DNA from: Hygrocybe punicea
Lineage: Eukaryota; Basidiomycota; Agaricomycetes; Agaricales; Hygrophoraceae
DNA length: 64,000 bases
NCBI GenBank assembly: GCA_963556145.1
Contig: OY744466.1
Location: forward strand, 2,914,001 to 2,978,000
Direction of reading: 5' to 3'
A model generated the notes under the pieces. The model saw nothing but the letters and a program-made list of their open reading frames with translations, did not search any database and was not told where the DNA came from. A program made the position numbers and the translations under genes. Below, one piece after another: positions 43,426 through 56,150 of the stretch (positions within the stretch are counted from its first letter, which is position 1; each line of letters opens with the position of its first letter).

Positions 43426-46400
43426 ATGGTAATGTCATACAAGTTCCATGCTACAGCAGTATTACCACAAAATATTGATATAATCAAGGCTATGTATAGC
43501 ACATGTGTAGGAGGTGGCAAGAAACCTATCTTTACTTTATCTGAACTTATCTCAAAAGATTCCCAATACAAACCAGGAAACTACACATTTAAATCATATG
43601 TATCTGAAAGGAATTTAATTCATCTGGATTTTTCAAACCCGTTTCTTGTGGCATTAGATGTCCCACTTCAAACCTTAGTAAGTAAATTAACCATTGCAGA
43701 TCTAAAAATTATTGCCAGTTATCATTCTATTTATTTACCTGCAAAGATGAAGTATACCAATATTCAAACAAAAATTGTCAATCACAAATGCATTGATTGT
43801 TCCTCTTATCTTTCTATCTTTGAATTTATTGACGATATAGAAATAGCAAATAAAAAGAGAATGGCTAACATTGAGGCTGTAAAGCTGTCACACAATAAAA
43901 ATATAGACAAATACTGTAAAGAACATCTCCATGCAGTTAAAAAATACAATCAAAATAATATTGATAAACATCAGCAGACAAATCAAGCTGCTGTAAAAAG
44001 ATATAATTTCCAACATCCACAGATTCGTCAGCAGCAAAATTTGATTGACTGCTGTTAAAATTTATCATTCAAGACATACAGAGCAGCATAAGCAGCAAAA
44101 TTTAGCTGCAGTTAAAAATTATCACTTGAAACATCTAGAAAGACATCAACACCAAAATTTAGCCACCGTTGAAAGAGATTTTTCTGATGATTCAGAGAAC
44201 CATAAAATGTTTAATCAAAAAGCAGTTCAATCTTTTCGTATCAGTAATCCAGACCAATGTAAACAGCAAAATCAAATTGCAGCACAGTCTTATAGGGACA
44301 ACATAAAATTTCCACCTATACCTCCTTCTCAATCCTTGCAACATACCATTATTTCAAATTTTTGCATGGAAAGTAGTCCTAATAAATTTTCAGAAGCTGG
44401 TTGTGCAGTTTGTGGACGACTAACAGCAATTCAAGGTTTATCACAACTATCTTCACTTGATTTGGATTTAACTCTGTTACTACAAGCTTCTGCCACACAA
44501 CAAGAACGTTTTTCATCTGATGATCCAGTTCAAAGCATGGATAAGCCCATTTTGATTGAAAACTTAGACAATATATGCAAAACATGTCACAAGTCATTAA
44601 CCAAAGGAAAACAACCCCTGCATGCATTGGCAAATGGTCTGTGGATTGGTGATGTGCCAACAGCTTTACAAAACCTATCATATGCTGAACAGTTGATGAT
44701 TGCAAGGGTTAGACACAATAGATGCATTGTCAGAGTCTCTTCAGGCATGCACAAGATGAGAGCCAATGTAATTACATTTGCAATTACATTTGCAAATCCA
44801 GTTCCCAAACTATATGATATTTTGCCACCTCCAGCTGATGAATTAGATGAAGTTCTTGCCTTTATTTACACAGGTCCATGCAAACCAACCAAGTCTGACT
44901 TTGAAAGAACACCTCTGCTTGTTAGGAGAAACAAAGTAGCAATAGCGTTGAATTGGCTAAAGTTAAACCACTGTGATTACTTTGACTTGGAAATATCACA
45001 AGAGAATTTGAATCAATATCCTGAAAATGATATACCAGTGGTTGTTGATTACCGCCAGTCATTCACCAACAAAAGTCAAGAATCAACTGCAGTACATGAT
45101 ATGGAAACTGAAGAAGGAACGAAGACTGGCAAATGTCCATTTGTTGTTCATGGCTTGACTGGTGAGGAATATTCAACTAAGAGTGTCAAAGCATTAAAGG
45201 CTATTGCTTTGAAACATTTAAAGAGCAACCACATGGTGCTTGCTATCGGACATGACAAAGATCCACAATCAATCTATGGCAACCCACAGTTATTTCCACA
45301 AATGATGCCTTGGCTGTTTCCATATGGACTTGGTGGTATTGGAAATAATATAAAGCAAGGATCTTTATCTGATATTGCACATAAAAGACATTTGTTAATG
45401 TATTATGACAAGTGCTTTCAGAGAGACCCACACTTTCCATTGATTGCATTTAATCATGAACAAATCAAACAGGCAACTACAGGAGGGTACTTGTTGGCTG
45501 ATAAAGCAAAATTTGATCAGATATCTCAGAGACTAATGGATCTTGATGTTGGTGTTCTTAATTACATATCCAGAAAGATGGAAGAGGGTGAACATGTCAA
45601 ACCTGACACCGATGAGGAAAAGCTTTGTTTCCAGGTGATCAAGGACATTGACCATGTTGGAAGTCATGTACAAGGATCATTGACAAATAAGAAATATATC
45701 ACAGGGTGCGCAGTAGCATACCATGTCACACAGTATCTTGAAAGTACTTGACAAGTATACTAAATATCATTACCATAACATTCAACATGGTATTGTAACA
45801 GTATTCAGACATAAACTACAATACTTGTGCTCAAATTCAAAGATACTGTGTCAATACTTTTAAGATACTGTTTCAGTACTTTTATTATAATAAAAGTATC
45901 CTAAAAGTATTGACACAGTATCTTAAATCCACAATATGGCAATAGTACTATACTATTTCACACTGTATCTTGAAAGGATTCAAAAGGTATCCTAGTAGTG
46001 AAAGTGGCACAACTTCCTTACTAGTTTAATACTTTTATTCATCTTAGGCTGTAAGTATTCTATCCGAACTATACGGTACTTTGCTGTAGATACAGTAAAA
46101 GTAGTGAAACAAAAGGCTTGATGTTATTGAAAAGGTATAAGTCTCATTTGCCTTCATACCTTCAGATGAATTTGAGCACAAGTATTGTAGTTTATGTCTG
46201 AATACTGTTACAATACCATGTTGAATGTTACGGTAATGATATTTAGTATACTTGTCAAGTACTTTCAAGATACTGTGTGACATGGTATGCTACTGTGCAC
46301 CCTGTGTATGAGAAATGAAATCTGGGCACTGATGTCATTCTTTGGGGCCCCATCTTGGTTTATCACCTTTTCACCTGCAGATATCATGCATCCACTATGT

Positions 46401-49093
46401 TTATATTTTGCTGACACCAAAGAGAAGTTTTCCCCAAACTTGCGAGACTATGATGAGAGATACAGACTTATTGCCCAAAATCCTGTGGCTGGTGCAAGAT
46501 TCTTTCATTTTATGGTCAAGTTGTTTATCAAACATGTACTTGGAGTTGGCTCAAATCACTCTGGATTTTATGGAGATACAAATGCATATTATGGTGCTGT
46601 TGAACAGCAAGGACGATTAACTCTTCATATGCATATGATGTTATGGCTCAAAGCATGCTTGTCGCCACAAGAGATCAGAGATAGAATCATGGATCCCAAC
46701 TCAGACTTCCAAAAAAGATTTGTTGAATATCTTGAAAGTGTTCATATTGGTGAATTTATGACTGGCACAATGGATGAAGTAACAGCCAAAGTCAATGCTC
46801 AATCCATGCAAAAAGGTTATAAAGATCCAACTCAAACCTTGCCTGAAACACCACCACCTCTGTGCAATGACAAACATAAAGACATGGATGATCAATCTGA
46901 ATGCATTGAATGCAAGAATGTTGAGTCATGGTGGAATCGATTCAGAAACACTGTGGATGATTTGATACTTCACTCCAATGTTCATAATTGTGGCAGATAC
47001 AAGTCTAATGCTGAGAAAGTAAATAGAAAAGACAGACCCACCTGCATGAACAAACATGGAAAATGCAAAGCTAGATTTCCAAGACCATTGTTTGAATCCA
47101 CTCAAGTTGATCCAAAGACTGGTGCACTGAATGTGAAAAAGGGTGAAGCATGGATTAACACATTAACCCCACTTGTAACATATCTATTACGCTACAACAC
47201 TGATATCACAAGTCTTCTATCTGGCACAGCAATCAAGGCGATTGTAGCATACATATCTGACTATATAACTAAACCAGGACTAAAAACTTATAGCATATTT
47301 GATACTATCAAAAGTGTATTTGACAGAAATTCTGAGATGCTTGGTGGATCAATGCAGAGAAAAGAAAAAGCTAGAAAATTAATCACACAAATTATCAATA
47401 CATTAACAGCCAAACTGGAAATAGGTGGACCCATGTCAGCTCTATATTTGCTGGGCAATCCTGATCATTACACTAGCCACAAGTTTATTCCTGTGTATTG
47501 GAAAAATTATGTCAGAGAAGTGTTAAATACTTGGAAAACAGATGGTGATACAGAAATGTCAAGTGAGCCAGACAGAGTAGTCCTCCGAAATCAGCAAGGC
47601 ACTTTTGTTGGAACATCAATAGTGCATGATTACGTTTATAGACCTCAAAGGTTTCAGGATGTCAATCTATATGAATGGATTCAATGTGCCAAAAAAGTTA
47701 AAATCCATAGAAAAACAGTTCATGATGAAATTCACAGTGAAGATGAATTACTTTTAGAGCCAACATTACAAGATTCAGGTAATGATTGTGGTGTCAGAGC
47801 ATCACCTGCTAATCACTGTGAAACTGATGTTGATTCTGATGATCTCAACATTGATAAGGATAACACATTATTTGATCATGACAATGATTACACAGATGAA
47901 ACAGACAGTATGCATTCTGACAATGTAGAACACATATTGTTCCTGCAAGGTCATCGGATGCACTTTATGAAACACATTGCATTTACTTCAACGAACAATA
48001 TCATTTGGTTCCAAATTTCATTGGTGGTTCACTTCCCAGATGTGACAGAGGAGATAGAGAATATTATTGTACAACCATGTTAACTTTGTTCAAACCATGG
48101 AGATCTGGTCATGACCTGAAATTAGGGGACCAATCTTGGGATGAAGCTTTTGACACTCATGAATTTACAAAAAGACAAATACAAATAATAGACCATTTTA
48201 ATTTGAGATATGAATGCAATGATGCCAGAGATGACTTTTCAGCACAACTCAAGAAGGGTGAAATGTTACCAGATGGCACATGCCCACAGTTTATGACTGG
48301 AGACATGATCTCACATCTCGATGATGACTACAGTCAAAATGGTGAAGACATAGATTATGCAGCAGATGGTCAAGATGGTCAAGATGGAGAATATCATCTA
48401 AACAAATACACTGACCTTGGAAGTCATGGCAGATTGATCAAAGCACAAATGGAATCTACAGAAAATGTTGTTAGAAATGTGGGTTGGTTGGATGCCTGTC
48501 CAGAAGGCAATGTAGCAGTGAACATAAATCCACTTGATGTGGAAGTGCATAAGTCAGCATCTCAATGGAAATCTGCAGTTCAAGACAAAAGACAACAAAT
48601 TCTTGAAGAACGTAACCAGAATATTCCTTCAAAGTCACATAAACATGGCAAACAATATTCAGACCCCAATGAAAATAATGTGATGGTTGTTGACCAATCA
48701 TACTTTATGCACAATTTCAAGGCAGAGAATGCACACAGACAGGTGTTGATTGACACTACTGTTCAAACATTTCACTTGAATACAGAACAAGATAGGGCAT
48801 TCAGAATTATTGCAAACCATGCTTCATCTTGTAGTGAACAATTAAAAATGCATATTGGAGGCATGGCTGGTACTGGAAAATCACAAGTGATCAAAGCTGT
48901 TGTTGATTTTTTTAAAGCTGCAAATGAGTCTTACAAATTTGTTATCCTTGGTCCAACTGGAACATCAGCTGCATTACAGAATGGTTCCACATACCATTAC
49001 TTCTTAGGCATTAATCCAAACTCGTCTGGCAAAAATGAAGCCACCAACATTGCTCAGCTAAGGCCAGATTAGAAGGAGTTGACTACATATTCA
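43426..49093 (+). pseudogene. Hel-3: most complete N terminus of the rolling-circle transposase, decayed
   Basis: This copy shows the N-terminal region missing from the others. The start is MVMSYKFHATAV. A run of ~19-residue repeats follows (KYNQNNIDKHQQTNQAAVKRY and relatives), then a Cys-containing segment (CAVCGRL...CKTCHKSL...ANGLWIGDVP, a DUF6570-like pattern), then the Helitron-like N domain, HUH motif LTLHMHMMLWL near 46,620, YISDYITK near 47,255 and helicase Walker A GMAGTGKS near 48,865. Defects are a one-base frameshift near 44,045, a MITE at 45,700-46,306, a frameshift near 47,955 and truncation at 49,093 by the Hel-4 element before Walker B. It is more diverged from Hel-1/2/4 than they are from each other, so it is a separate subfamily. 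Confidence 0.88.
45700..46306. mobile_element. 607-bp MITE with 140-bp inverted ends
   Basis: The ends CACAGGGTGC.../...GCACCCTGTG are inverted over 140 bp (45,700-45,839 and 46,167-46,306) with about two mismatches. TAT is duplicated at 45,697-45,699 and 46,307-46,309. The homologous site in Hel-1 (near 5,720, AAATATATGAGAAATG) is the empty target. A second internal inverted repeat lies at about 45,840-45,925. There is no coding capacity. A 3-bp duplication and CACAG ends suggest a CACTA- or Harbinger-related source, undecided. Confidence 0.92.
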
Positions 49094-52000
49094 CTTGTTT
49101 AGTGGGCCAGTGCTGCGCATGGCATGAACGAGTTCTTTTTTCCCCCTCCTCACTTCTTTGCTGAATTAAGAAAATTGCATAAAGCATGTTACATATGGCA
49201 TAAGATACATGGCATGTGTTGCATATTGCATATTGATCTACTAAGCCCACCTCCCACCTCTGCAACATATAAATTAGTATAAAATAAAACTACATAAAGT
49301 GTCTTGAGTCTTCATCAACCTTCTCTCTACCCGCCATCTCCCCTGTGTTGCACCATCATGCAACACTCTCAGCCATGAAGCAATTGCTCAGGGAGCAACA
49401 GGTCAACTGCCAAACACAACTGCCCCCCAAACAGTGTGCTGACAATTAACTCACATTGGCTCAACCCTACTTCTCCATGACCCTGAATGCTACACAACAG
49501 ATGAACACATGAAGACAGCCGTGCTTGACCTCAAGGAGGATGCTCAAAGACTCTGAGCATAAATAGCTAGTACAAGGTTTCTATTTTTACAGTGTCTGAT
49601 ATCATGGTCTGAAAGTTGTGTAAGGACAGTGTCTCTGGAACAAGAGTTGCCTGTAATCATTCCATCATGATACCACACTTGTTTCTGTGCAGTAATAATA
49701 CGTGAGGTGAAATGATATTGACCATGATATACAATGCCTCTAAGTTCTAATGTCTTTGTGTAAGTCTCTGAAACAAATTCTAATCTATGACTGGTTTCAA
49801 TGGTTTTAAGTGGATACTCTAGAATCAGAATATGTGGTGCTTCATTATAAAATACAAGTTGTTTCATTCTGCTGTTGCAATCAGGACATCTTCTATTGGT
49901 TTTCTGTGACAAGGTATCAACCCACTTCATTGTAGACTGTTTAATTGTGTCATCAGCATGTAACACATAGCCTAGTCTGTCATCAATGGATTCTTCTGCA
50001 AAGTCACATTGAGAACATTCATGTTGAGAAGAGGTTACAATGTCATTGACTTTAAACAACTCCATAGCCAGATTGGCAACACTGATGCCCATTGTACCTC
50101 TAGGAAAGTCTGTAGGATTCATCTTATGTAGTGTAGTCCTAAGATGATCTCTTAGTTGTTCAAATGTTACATTTTTGTGCAACACCTTGGAAAAACCATG
50201 AGACAATGTGGTCAAATGATCATTCATGCTTCGGAATACTGTAGACCACTCTGCATGATTGTCTTTCCACAAGTGGAATATAATCACCAACAATGAGTCA
50301 TATGCACAGCTGTAGTCATTTCTATCCCAGATCAGTCTAGTTGGAGAGTTAATAACCTGTTGCTTGCTTGTGGATCCTTTGTTAACATGGCCTTTGGTGA
50401 TCCGAGGCCTTTTAGCTGCTGGTTCATTGTTTGTGTCAAGTGAATGTTTTTGGGTTGAACCAATAGCAACTGAGCCTTTTGCTGGAACAAATGAAGTTGC
50501 AATTACAGCTGCTTTCTGTTTTCCTTTGCCTTTTTCAACCAATTGCCATGGGCTATCAGGGATTTTACAAGCCAATATGAGTGGATCAGTTGGTGACCAT
50601 TTGATAGCAGTATCAGTTTTGGCAGGAACATAGTGAATTCCCTTCCACTGCTGAAAATTTTGAAGCATAACAGAGCGTGTACCAGCATCAATGTGATCAG
50701 ATAAAGCACCTTCATATCTCATCCTTGTAATCTCATCAAGCAATTCTAGTTCTCTAAATTCTTGTCTAAGATATCCAGAACAACCTCTAGTGATCACTTT
50801 GGTGTCAAAGCCTTGAATGATAACAGTTCCAGCAGCAGAAGCACTTCTAGACAATGAAGAATAATATGACATGTGGTTGAAGCAACTATTTAAATGGACA
50901 ACATTGAATGGACGAGTTTTTCCTTGAGCAGCATGAGCAGTCATTGCAAAGTTAGGAAGCACCCAGACTTGTTGTCTCTCAATGGATTCCTTCAGGTCAC
51001 TGGGAAATACACACTGAATTGTCTTGGTGTTTTTTACAATGGGCACCACATTGTCAGGAAGTCCTGGAATCTGCACCAGCTTTGGAGGTTTGTCCAGTTC
51101 AACAAATAAAGTGTCAAGTCCTCTTTTGCCATGACTTGCTTTCATTGACTGCCATCCAACAACAAATCCTTCTTGTCCTTTTGTAATGCAGAGTTCAGTG
51201 GCATCATTGTTGCGAAGCATCACAGGCATACCAAGACACAAAGAGAGTTTTCCAGCAAAGTTATCTGTTGCAGCATGTTGCACTTTCCATATCTCTCTTT
51301 GTGTATCAAAGTCTATGTCACTGGATTGATGTATAGCATTGGATTTGGACTTGCTTCTCACAGAATCCTTGTCTTTTCCCCACTTGTCAATGGAATAGAA
51401 GTTGGTCAAGTTCTGGTTGGTGTCAGAAGCAAATCTTTCACATCCAAGCTGGTTGATCTGATCCTTTTGTGAGTGAATGCCACATATGATAGGAATATTT
51501 CTAAACTTCTTAGAGGCTACATTAGGCTGGTCTGGACGTTTGCCTGCAATTCTGGTTCTCAAAAATTGAATATCATGTGCGGTACATTTGCCATAGCGCA
51601 TGTTGACAAGGGCAGTTCTGAACAATGCATCTTCAGTTGTTTGTGTCCTCTGTCTCATGTTTTTTCTTAGAATGACAACTGTGGTCACTTGATGCCAGAG
51701 TGCTTTTCCAATGGCAGTTTCCTGAGAGTGTGTGGTCAAGGCTGATGTGATCTGAGTGCCAACTGTTTCACTGTACAATGGTGCACCTCCAACTGGTGGT
51801 AACTGTGCAAAGTCTCCAGCAAATATCATGTTGATTCCACCAAATGGCATGTCATGAATGTTCAAAGCTTTAGCTAGTCTAGCACTGATTTTGTAGAGAT
51901 CATGACAAGACAGCATTGAGACTTCATCAATGAAAATATAGTCAACTCCTTCTAGTCTACCTTTTAGTTGAGCAATGCCCATTGCTTCATTTCTATTTGA

Positions 52001-52189
52001 CATGTTTGGATTGATGCCCAGGAAGTAGTGATAAGTTGAGCCATTTTGCAAAGCTGCAGATGTACCAGTGGGACCAAGAATTACAAATCTGTGAGACTCA
52101 TGTACATTGTCAAAGAAATCAACAACTGCTTTGATGACTTGTGATTTTCCAGTGCCAGCCATTCCAGCAATATTCATTTTCAACTGGTT
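49094..52189 (-). mobile_element. Hel-4 autonomous-type Helentron-like element (5' truncated)
   Basis: The minus-strand 3' end at 49,094 (CTTGTTTAGTGGGCCAG on the plus strand) interrupts Hel-3. The first 450 bp nearly duplicate 10,801-11,245. The element runs to 52,189, where a family-B element begins. The remainder, including the Rep domain, is absent from the window. Confidence 0.85.
49544..52189 (-). pseudogene. Hel-4: intact helicase-USP half of the transposase
   Basis: About 880 codons are open without frameshift from the insertion point at 52,189 to the stop at 49,544. The helicase has GMAGTGKS, FIDEVSML, the canonical motif III GDFAQLPP (unlike LRP in Hel-1 and Hel-2), LRKNMRQ and the AHAAQGKTRPF region. 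The linker carries AAKRPRITK (NLS-like). The protease has NDYSCAYDSLLVI, CSQC and CPDC pairs, and GQYHFTS...VWYHDGM. The start is lost: the upstream coding part (HUH, two Tyr) was cut off by the element at 52,190, so it cannot transpose by itself. This is the best reference for the protease domain. Confidence 0.9.
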
Positions 52190-52725
52190 ACGAGTTCTTC
52201 CATTTATGGAAAACTCGTTCTTATAAACCCGGTTTTCAGCCATTGAGGTGATTCATTCATTCATCTCAGGGACTGAGGGAAAAATGTGTCCAAATATAGC
52301 AACTGAGTTCTAAATCCCTTTTGACTGGTTTCATCCGAGAATCCAGAGCCTCTATTGACTTGCACACTGCATGGATCTTCACCAAATTTGACAATGAGTA
52401 TGTGATGGGGACCATCCTGCTGGAAAAAAGTTATGGAGTGCATCTGGTATAATTTGGGCTACCTGTGAGCTATTCTTTGCAAGAGATATGAGTATAGCTA
52501 CAATAACTGGTGTAATATGGCAAAGTAAAAGATGGTACTTTCTAGCTACATTCTATTGTATGTCTGGGACACTTTTGTCCACTTAAGGCAGCTGGTAAAT
52601 GTGATATCTGAGTCTCTAGAATGCAAATAAGTGAGGGTGGCCCGGAGTTGTGGCTAAAATTCAAGTGGAGTTTGAAATCCATGTTGAGAGCATTCGAGCT
52701 CAGATGAATCCAAAACCTTCTCTTG
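52190..52725 (+). mobile_element. Family-B element, 5' region inserted in Hel-4
   Basis: The 5' hairpin starts at 52,190 after GGTT, with the uninterrupted target seen in Hel-1 near 8,262 (GACCAGTTGAAAATG). About 530 bp match the complement of 28,870-29,398. Beyond about 52,725 the similarity fades and no 3' end was found, so the right limit is a guess. Confidence 0.75.
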
Positions 52726-54938
52726 GTCAACAGCCCCATCCCCCTCCATTTCAGACTCTACTGCCAGCCCCCTGCTACACCTACTGCCCTACAACTTTCC
52801 CATCCTCCTCTACTGTCCCCTAACTCTCTCCAGGAAACCTTTTGGCCTCCAAAAGGTCACCGATGTCTAGCAATAGTGTCACCAGCAACCCCAGCAACAG
52901 AAGCACATTCCGGCTGCTTTGGAGCGCCATGGAGGGTTTCTGAGGGCAGCAGGGGATGTGGTGCACCCACCTCCTGCTATACTAGATGAGTTTTCTGTTT
53001 TATTAGCTGTCCTGGATCTGAATTGACCATGGGGTGCTCACCCAGGTGTCACCTGCTCCTCCCAGCCTTTCCACCCTATTCAGCACCCTCCCAGCCTTCT
53101 TTCAGTCCCGCTGTAGTCCCAGCACCCATTCGTCACCATCTCCACTGCTTCCTTTACCCCTCTTAGCCTGTTCTGCCCCTTTTTCACCCTTCTGCTCATT
53201 CCCCCTCTCCAATCCTTTCTTTGACCTTTATTGACTCTCTTATCATTCACTTATCACGACTATCTCTCATTCCCATCCATTGCCTTCATTGTAGCCATAT
53301 TGTAATACTTTGTAAATAATTTGACATTTAATGAAATTAATTAAATTACAGATAAGTCCCTATTTGTAGAAGAAAGTGGCTAGCAGGAGATCATCGCAAT
53401 GCCTGAGGCAATTTTGCTAACCACTTCAGCGACTCTGACTTTAATCCTCATGATCATCAGGGGTGTGCACATAGGTATTATACTATTAATCATTAATATA
53501 TTTGTAACAAACTATATGTCTTATTGGATACACTATGAGTACGTGGATTGAAAAAGAGCTTTCCACATAGCTGTCACTCAATGTGCAATGGGTTGTTGTC
53601 CTTGCATCATGTAACGAGTAGTATTTGATCATTCCTTGATATATAGATCTTTAAGATCGTTGATATCTACTTGGTTCAGACCGTTTATTCTGGTTATGTA
53701 AGGAAACATGTGCTTATCACGTGTTTGCTGGGGGTCATATGCCTGAATTCTCACGATCCGTCTTTTCTTTTCCTCTAGTCTTTCACCATGGTCTTCTGGT
53801 GTCTACTCCTTTTTATTGCTGCTTCTCTGTGCAATAAATTGTAATAAAAAACTATCCGATGCTATGAACAGGTCCTCTGTCCTCCCTCTGAGTACATTTT
53901 TCATTTACACTTTATTATTATTTTTATTTGATGATTGCATACAGAGCGCAAAGTCTGTGACTGGCCTTTTTGTGCCAATGTTTCTACCCTAAACAATCAA
54001 CGCGTTGAACTATTCTGGAGGATGGATGGGCCTGAAGTCAATGCTTGACATTGACTTCTTTCTTTCTGGGGTGAACACTTTGTCTTTATTTGGGCGGGTC
54101 TTGGTTGCTGGTTAGCTGGGAACGGGAGGGTTAATGGTCGTTCGTCCTTTTCTTTATCTTTTCATACTCAATTTTTCATTTCATTATATTCGTTTCTGTT
54201 TTGTTATGTTGTGTTGTTCAATGCATTCATCATGTCATCATGAGTTCGTCAAATAGATGAGAGGGGTTGTATTATCACCATGTAGCTATATACCATCATC
54301 CATATTTGCCATTCTTCGGCAAGTCATTTACATTTGTGAAAACAATCTGGATAATAATGAAGAAAGAATGCACAGCAGGAAATCATGTGCACGAAATAAA
54401 AATAGTGTCCAATCACGTGATAAGGATCATAAGAAAAGAGGGTGCAGCAGGAAGTCACATGCATGGATAAGGTGTGCAAAGCTGAGTGACTCTGTGACCT
54501 CATACATGACTTGTAATTTCTGATCAATAGGTATACCAGTTCCTGTACCGTATTCAAAATACTGTCATCCCCTCAGAATATATCAGTAAAAGCCCTAGAA
54601 ACAGCTACTTCTATGATATATATCTCATGAAAATTCAAATGCCTATGTGTGGTGTAAACTCACTAGTGCCTGAATTTGGGCTCAAATCACTTAGTGCTGG
54701 TGACAAGCACCTCCATTTCATTTAGTACTATAACCTTTCCCATATAACCTTCAAAATCCATGGAGAATTGAGTGAGAAACAAATCAAATACTCTACCAAA
54801 AATGTCCATTTGGTAATGAATTAATTAATTATTAATAAAATATTTATTAAATAGATATGTCCATATTTGTAAGAGAAAGTGACAAGCAAGAGATCGCCTC
54901 AATGCCCGAGGCGATTTTGCTAGTCACTTTCGGCTTAT
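52726..54938. other. Gene-poor stretch with two related hairpins
   Basis: Sequence at 52,740-53,230 is CT-rich and Pro/Ser-biased in all frames, with no supportable gene. Two related hairpins occur at 53,374-53,426 and 54,875-54,931. Between them I see only short frames; one ATG near 53,787 opens a hydrophobic 18-codon peptide of no clear meaning. Confidence 0.5.
54875..54931. repeat. Hairpin with related copy at 53,374-53,426
   Basis: GAAAGTGAC pairs with GTCACTTTC, AGCAA with TTGCT, and ATCGCCTC with GAGGCGAT, around an AATGCCC loop. The 53,374 copy keeps the outer stem (AAGTGG/CCACTT) and loop with changes. Both follow an AT-rich tract, like the hairpins at the 5' ends of the Helentron-like elements. 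Confidence 0.7.
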
Positions 54939-54984
54939 TCAGCAGATGGCAACTTCAACAGCCCCACCATGACCCGCACATGCA

Positions 54985-56150
54985 ATCTGTGAGTTGGATA
55001 TTTTTTGTTCACCTTCGCCCGGATACCACTGACTGATGTTCACACAGGCCGTGATCGATTCCGGCACCCCGTTTCCAACCGAAATGACGAGTCTGCGCGA
55101 GGGGAACGGCCGCACACACAATCCGTGAGTTGCCCCCCACTTGATTTTTTTTTGTTCACCTTTGCTCGGATACCACTGACTTAAACTCACACAGGCCGTG
55201 GTCAGTTCCGGCACCGTGTTTCCACCCGAAACGATGTGTTTGCGCGAGGGGAACGGCCGCACACGCAATCCGTGAGTGGCCCCCCCCCTTGTTTTTTTTT
55301 GTGCACCGTCGTTCGGAAACCACTGACTCATGTTGACACAGGCCGTGGTCGATTCCGGCACCCCGTTTCCAACCGAAACGACGAGTCTGGGTGAGGGGAA
55401 CGGCTGCACACGCAATCCGTGAGTTTCCCCCCCCCCTTGATTTTTTTGTTCACCTTCGCTCGGATACCACTGACTTAGTTTGACACAGACCCTCATCCAC
55501 TCCGGCACCCCGTTTCCGACCGAAACGACAAGTCTGGGTGAGGGGAACGGCTGCACACGCAATCCGTGAGTTTCCCCCCTCCCTTGATTTTTTTTTGTGC
55601 ACCGTCGCTCGGAAACCATTGACTTAAGTTCACACAGGCCGTGGTCGATTCCAGCACCCTGTTTCCCCCCGAAGCGATGTGTTTGCGCGAGGGGAACGGC
55701 TGCACACGCAATCCGTGAGTTGCCCTCCCCCCTTGATTTTTTTTGTGCACCGTCGCTCGGAAACCACTGACTCATGTTGTCACAGGCCGTGGTCGATTCC
55801 GGCACCCCGTTTCAGACCGAAACGACAAGTCTGGGTCAGGGAAACGGCTGCAAACGCAATCCGTGAGTTGCCCCCCCCCTTGATTTTTTTTTGTTCACCA
55901 TCGCTCGGATACCACTAACTTAAACTCACACAGGCCGTGGTCGATTCCGGCACCCTGTTTCCCCCCGAAGCGATGTGTTTGCGCCAGGGGAACGGCTGCA
56001 CACGCAATCCGTGAGTGGCCCCCCCTTGATTTTTCTTGTGCACCGTCGCTCGGATACCACTGAGTTAAGTTCACACAGACCCTCATCAATTCTGGTATCC
56101 TGTTTCCAACTGAAAGGATGAGTTTGGGCGAGGGGAACAGCTGCGTACAG
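54985..56150. repeat. Tandem array 5, 147-bp period
   Basis: About eight units with marks at 54,990, 55,125, 55,272, 55,419, 55,566, 55,715, 55,863 and 56,011. Each contains TCGATTCCGGCACCCCGTTT, CGAAACGACGAGTCTG, GAGGGGAACGGC and a C-run followed by TTGATTTTT. Single or paired units of the same family occur at 31,760-31,880 and 33,010-33,300. The minus-strand open frames (288 aa and less) reflect a unit length of 3 x 49 and are not taken as a gene. Confidence 0.9.

Noticed and set aside
45841..45925. Possible tRNA or structured RNA inside the MITE
   Set aside because: It is a simple inverted repeat. No anticodon arm, A/B boxes or CCA-like end are present.
54939..55805. 288-aa minus-strand frame that could be a secreted repeat protein
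   Set aside because: It is the 147-bp (3 x 49) array unit read through. Units differ by indels and no signal peptide or domain is present.
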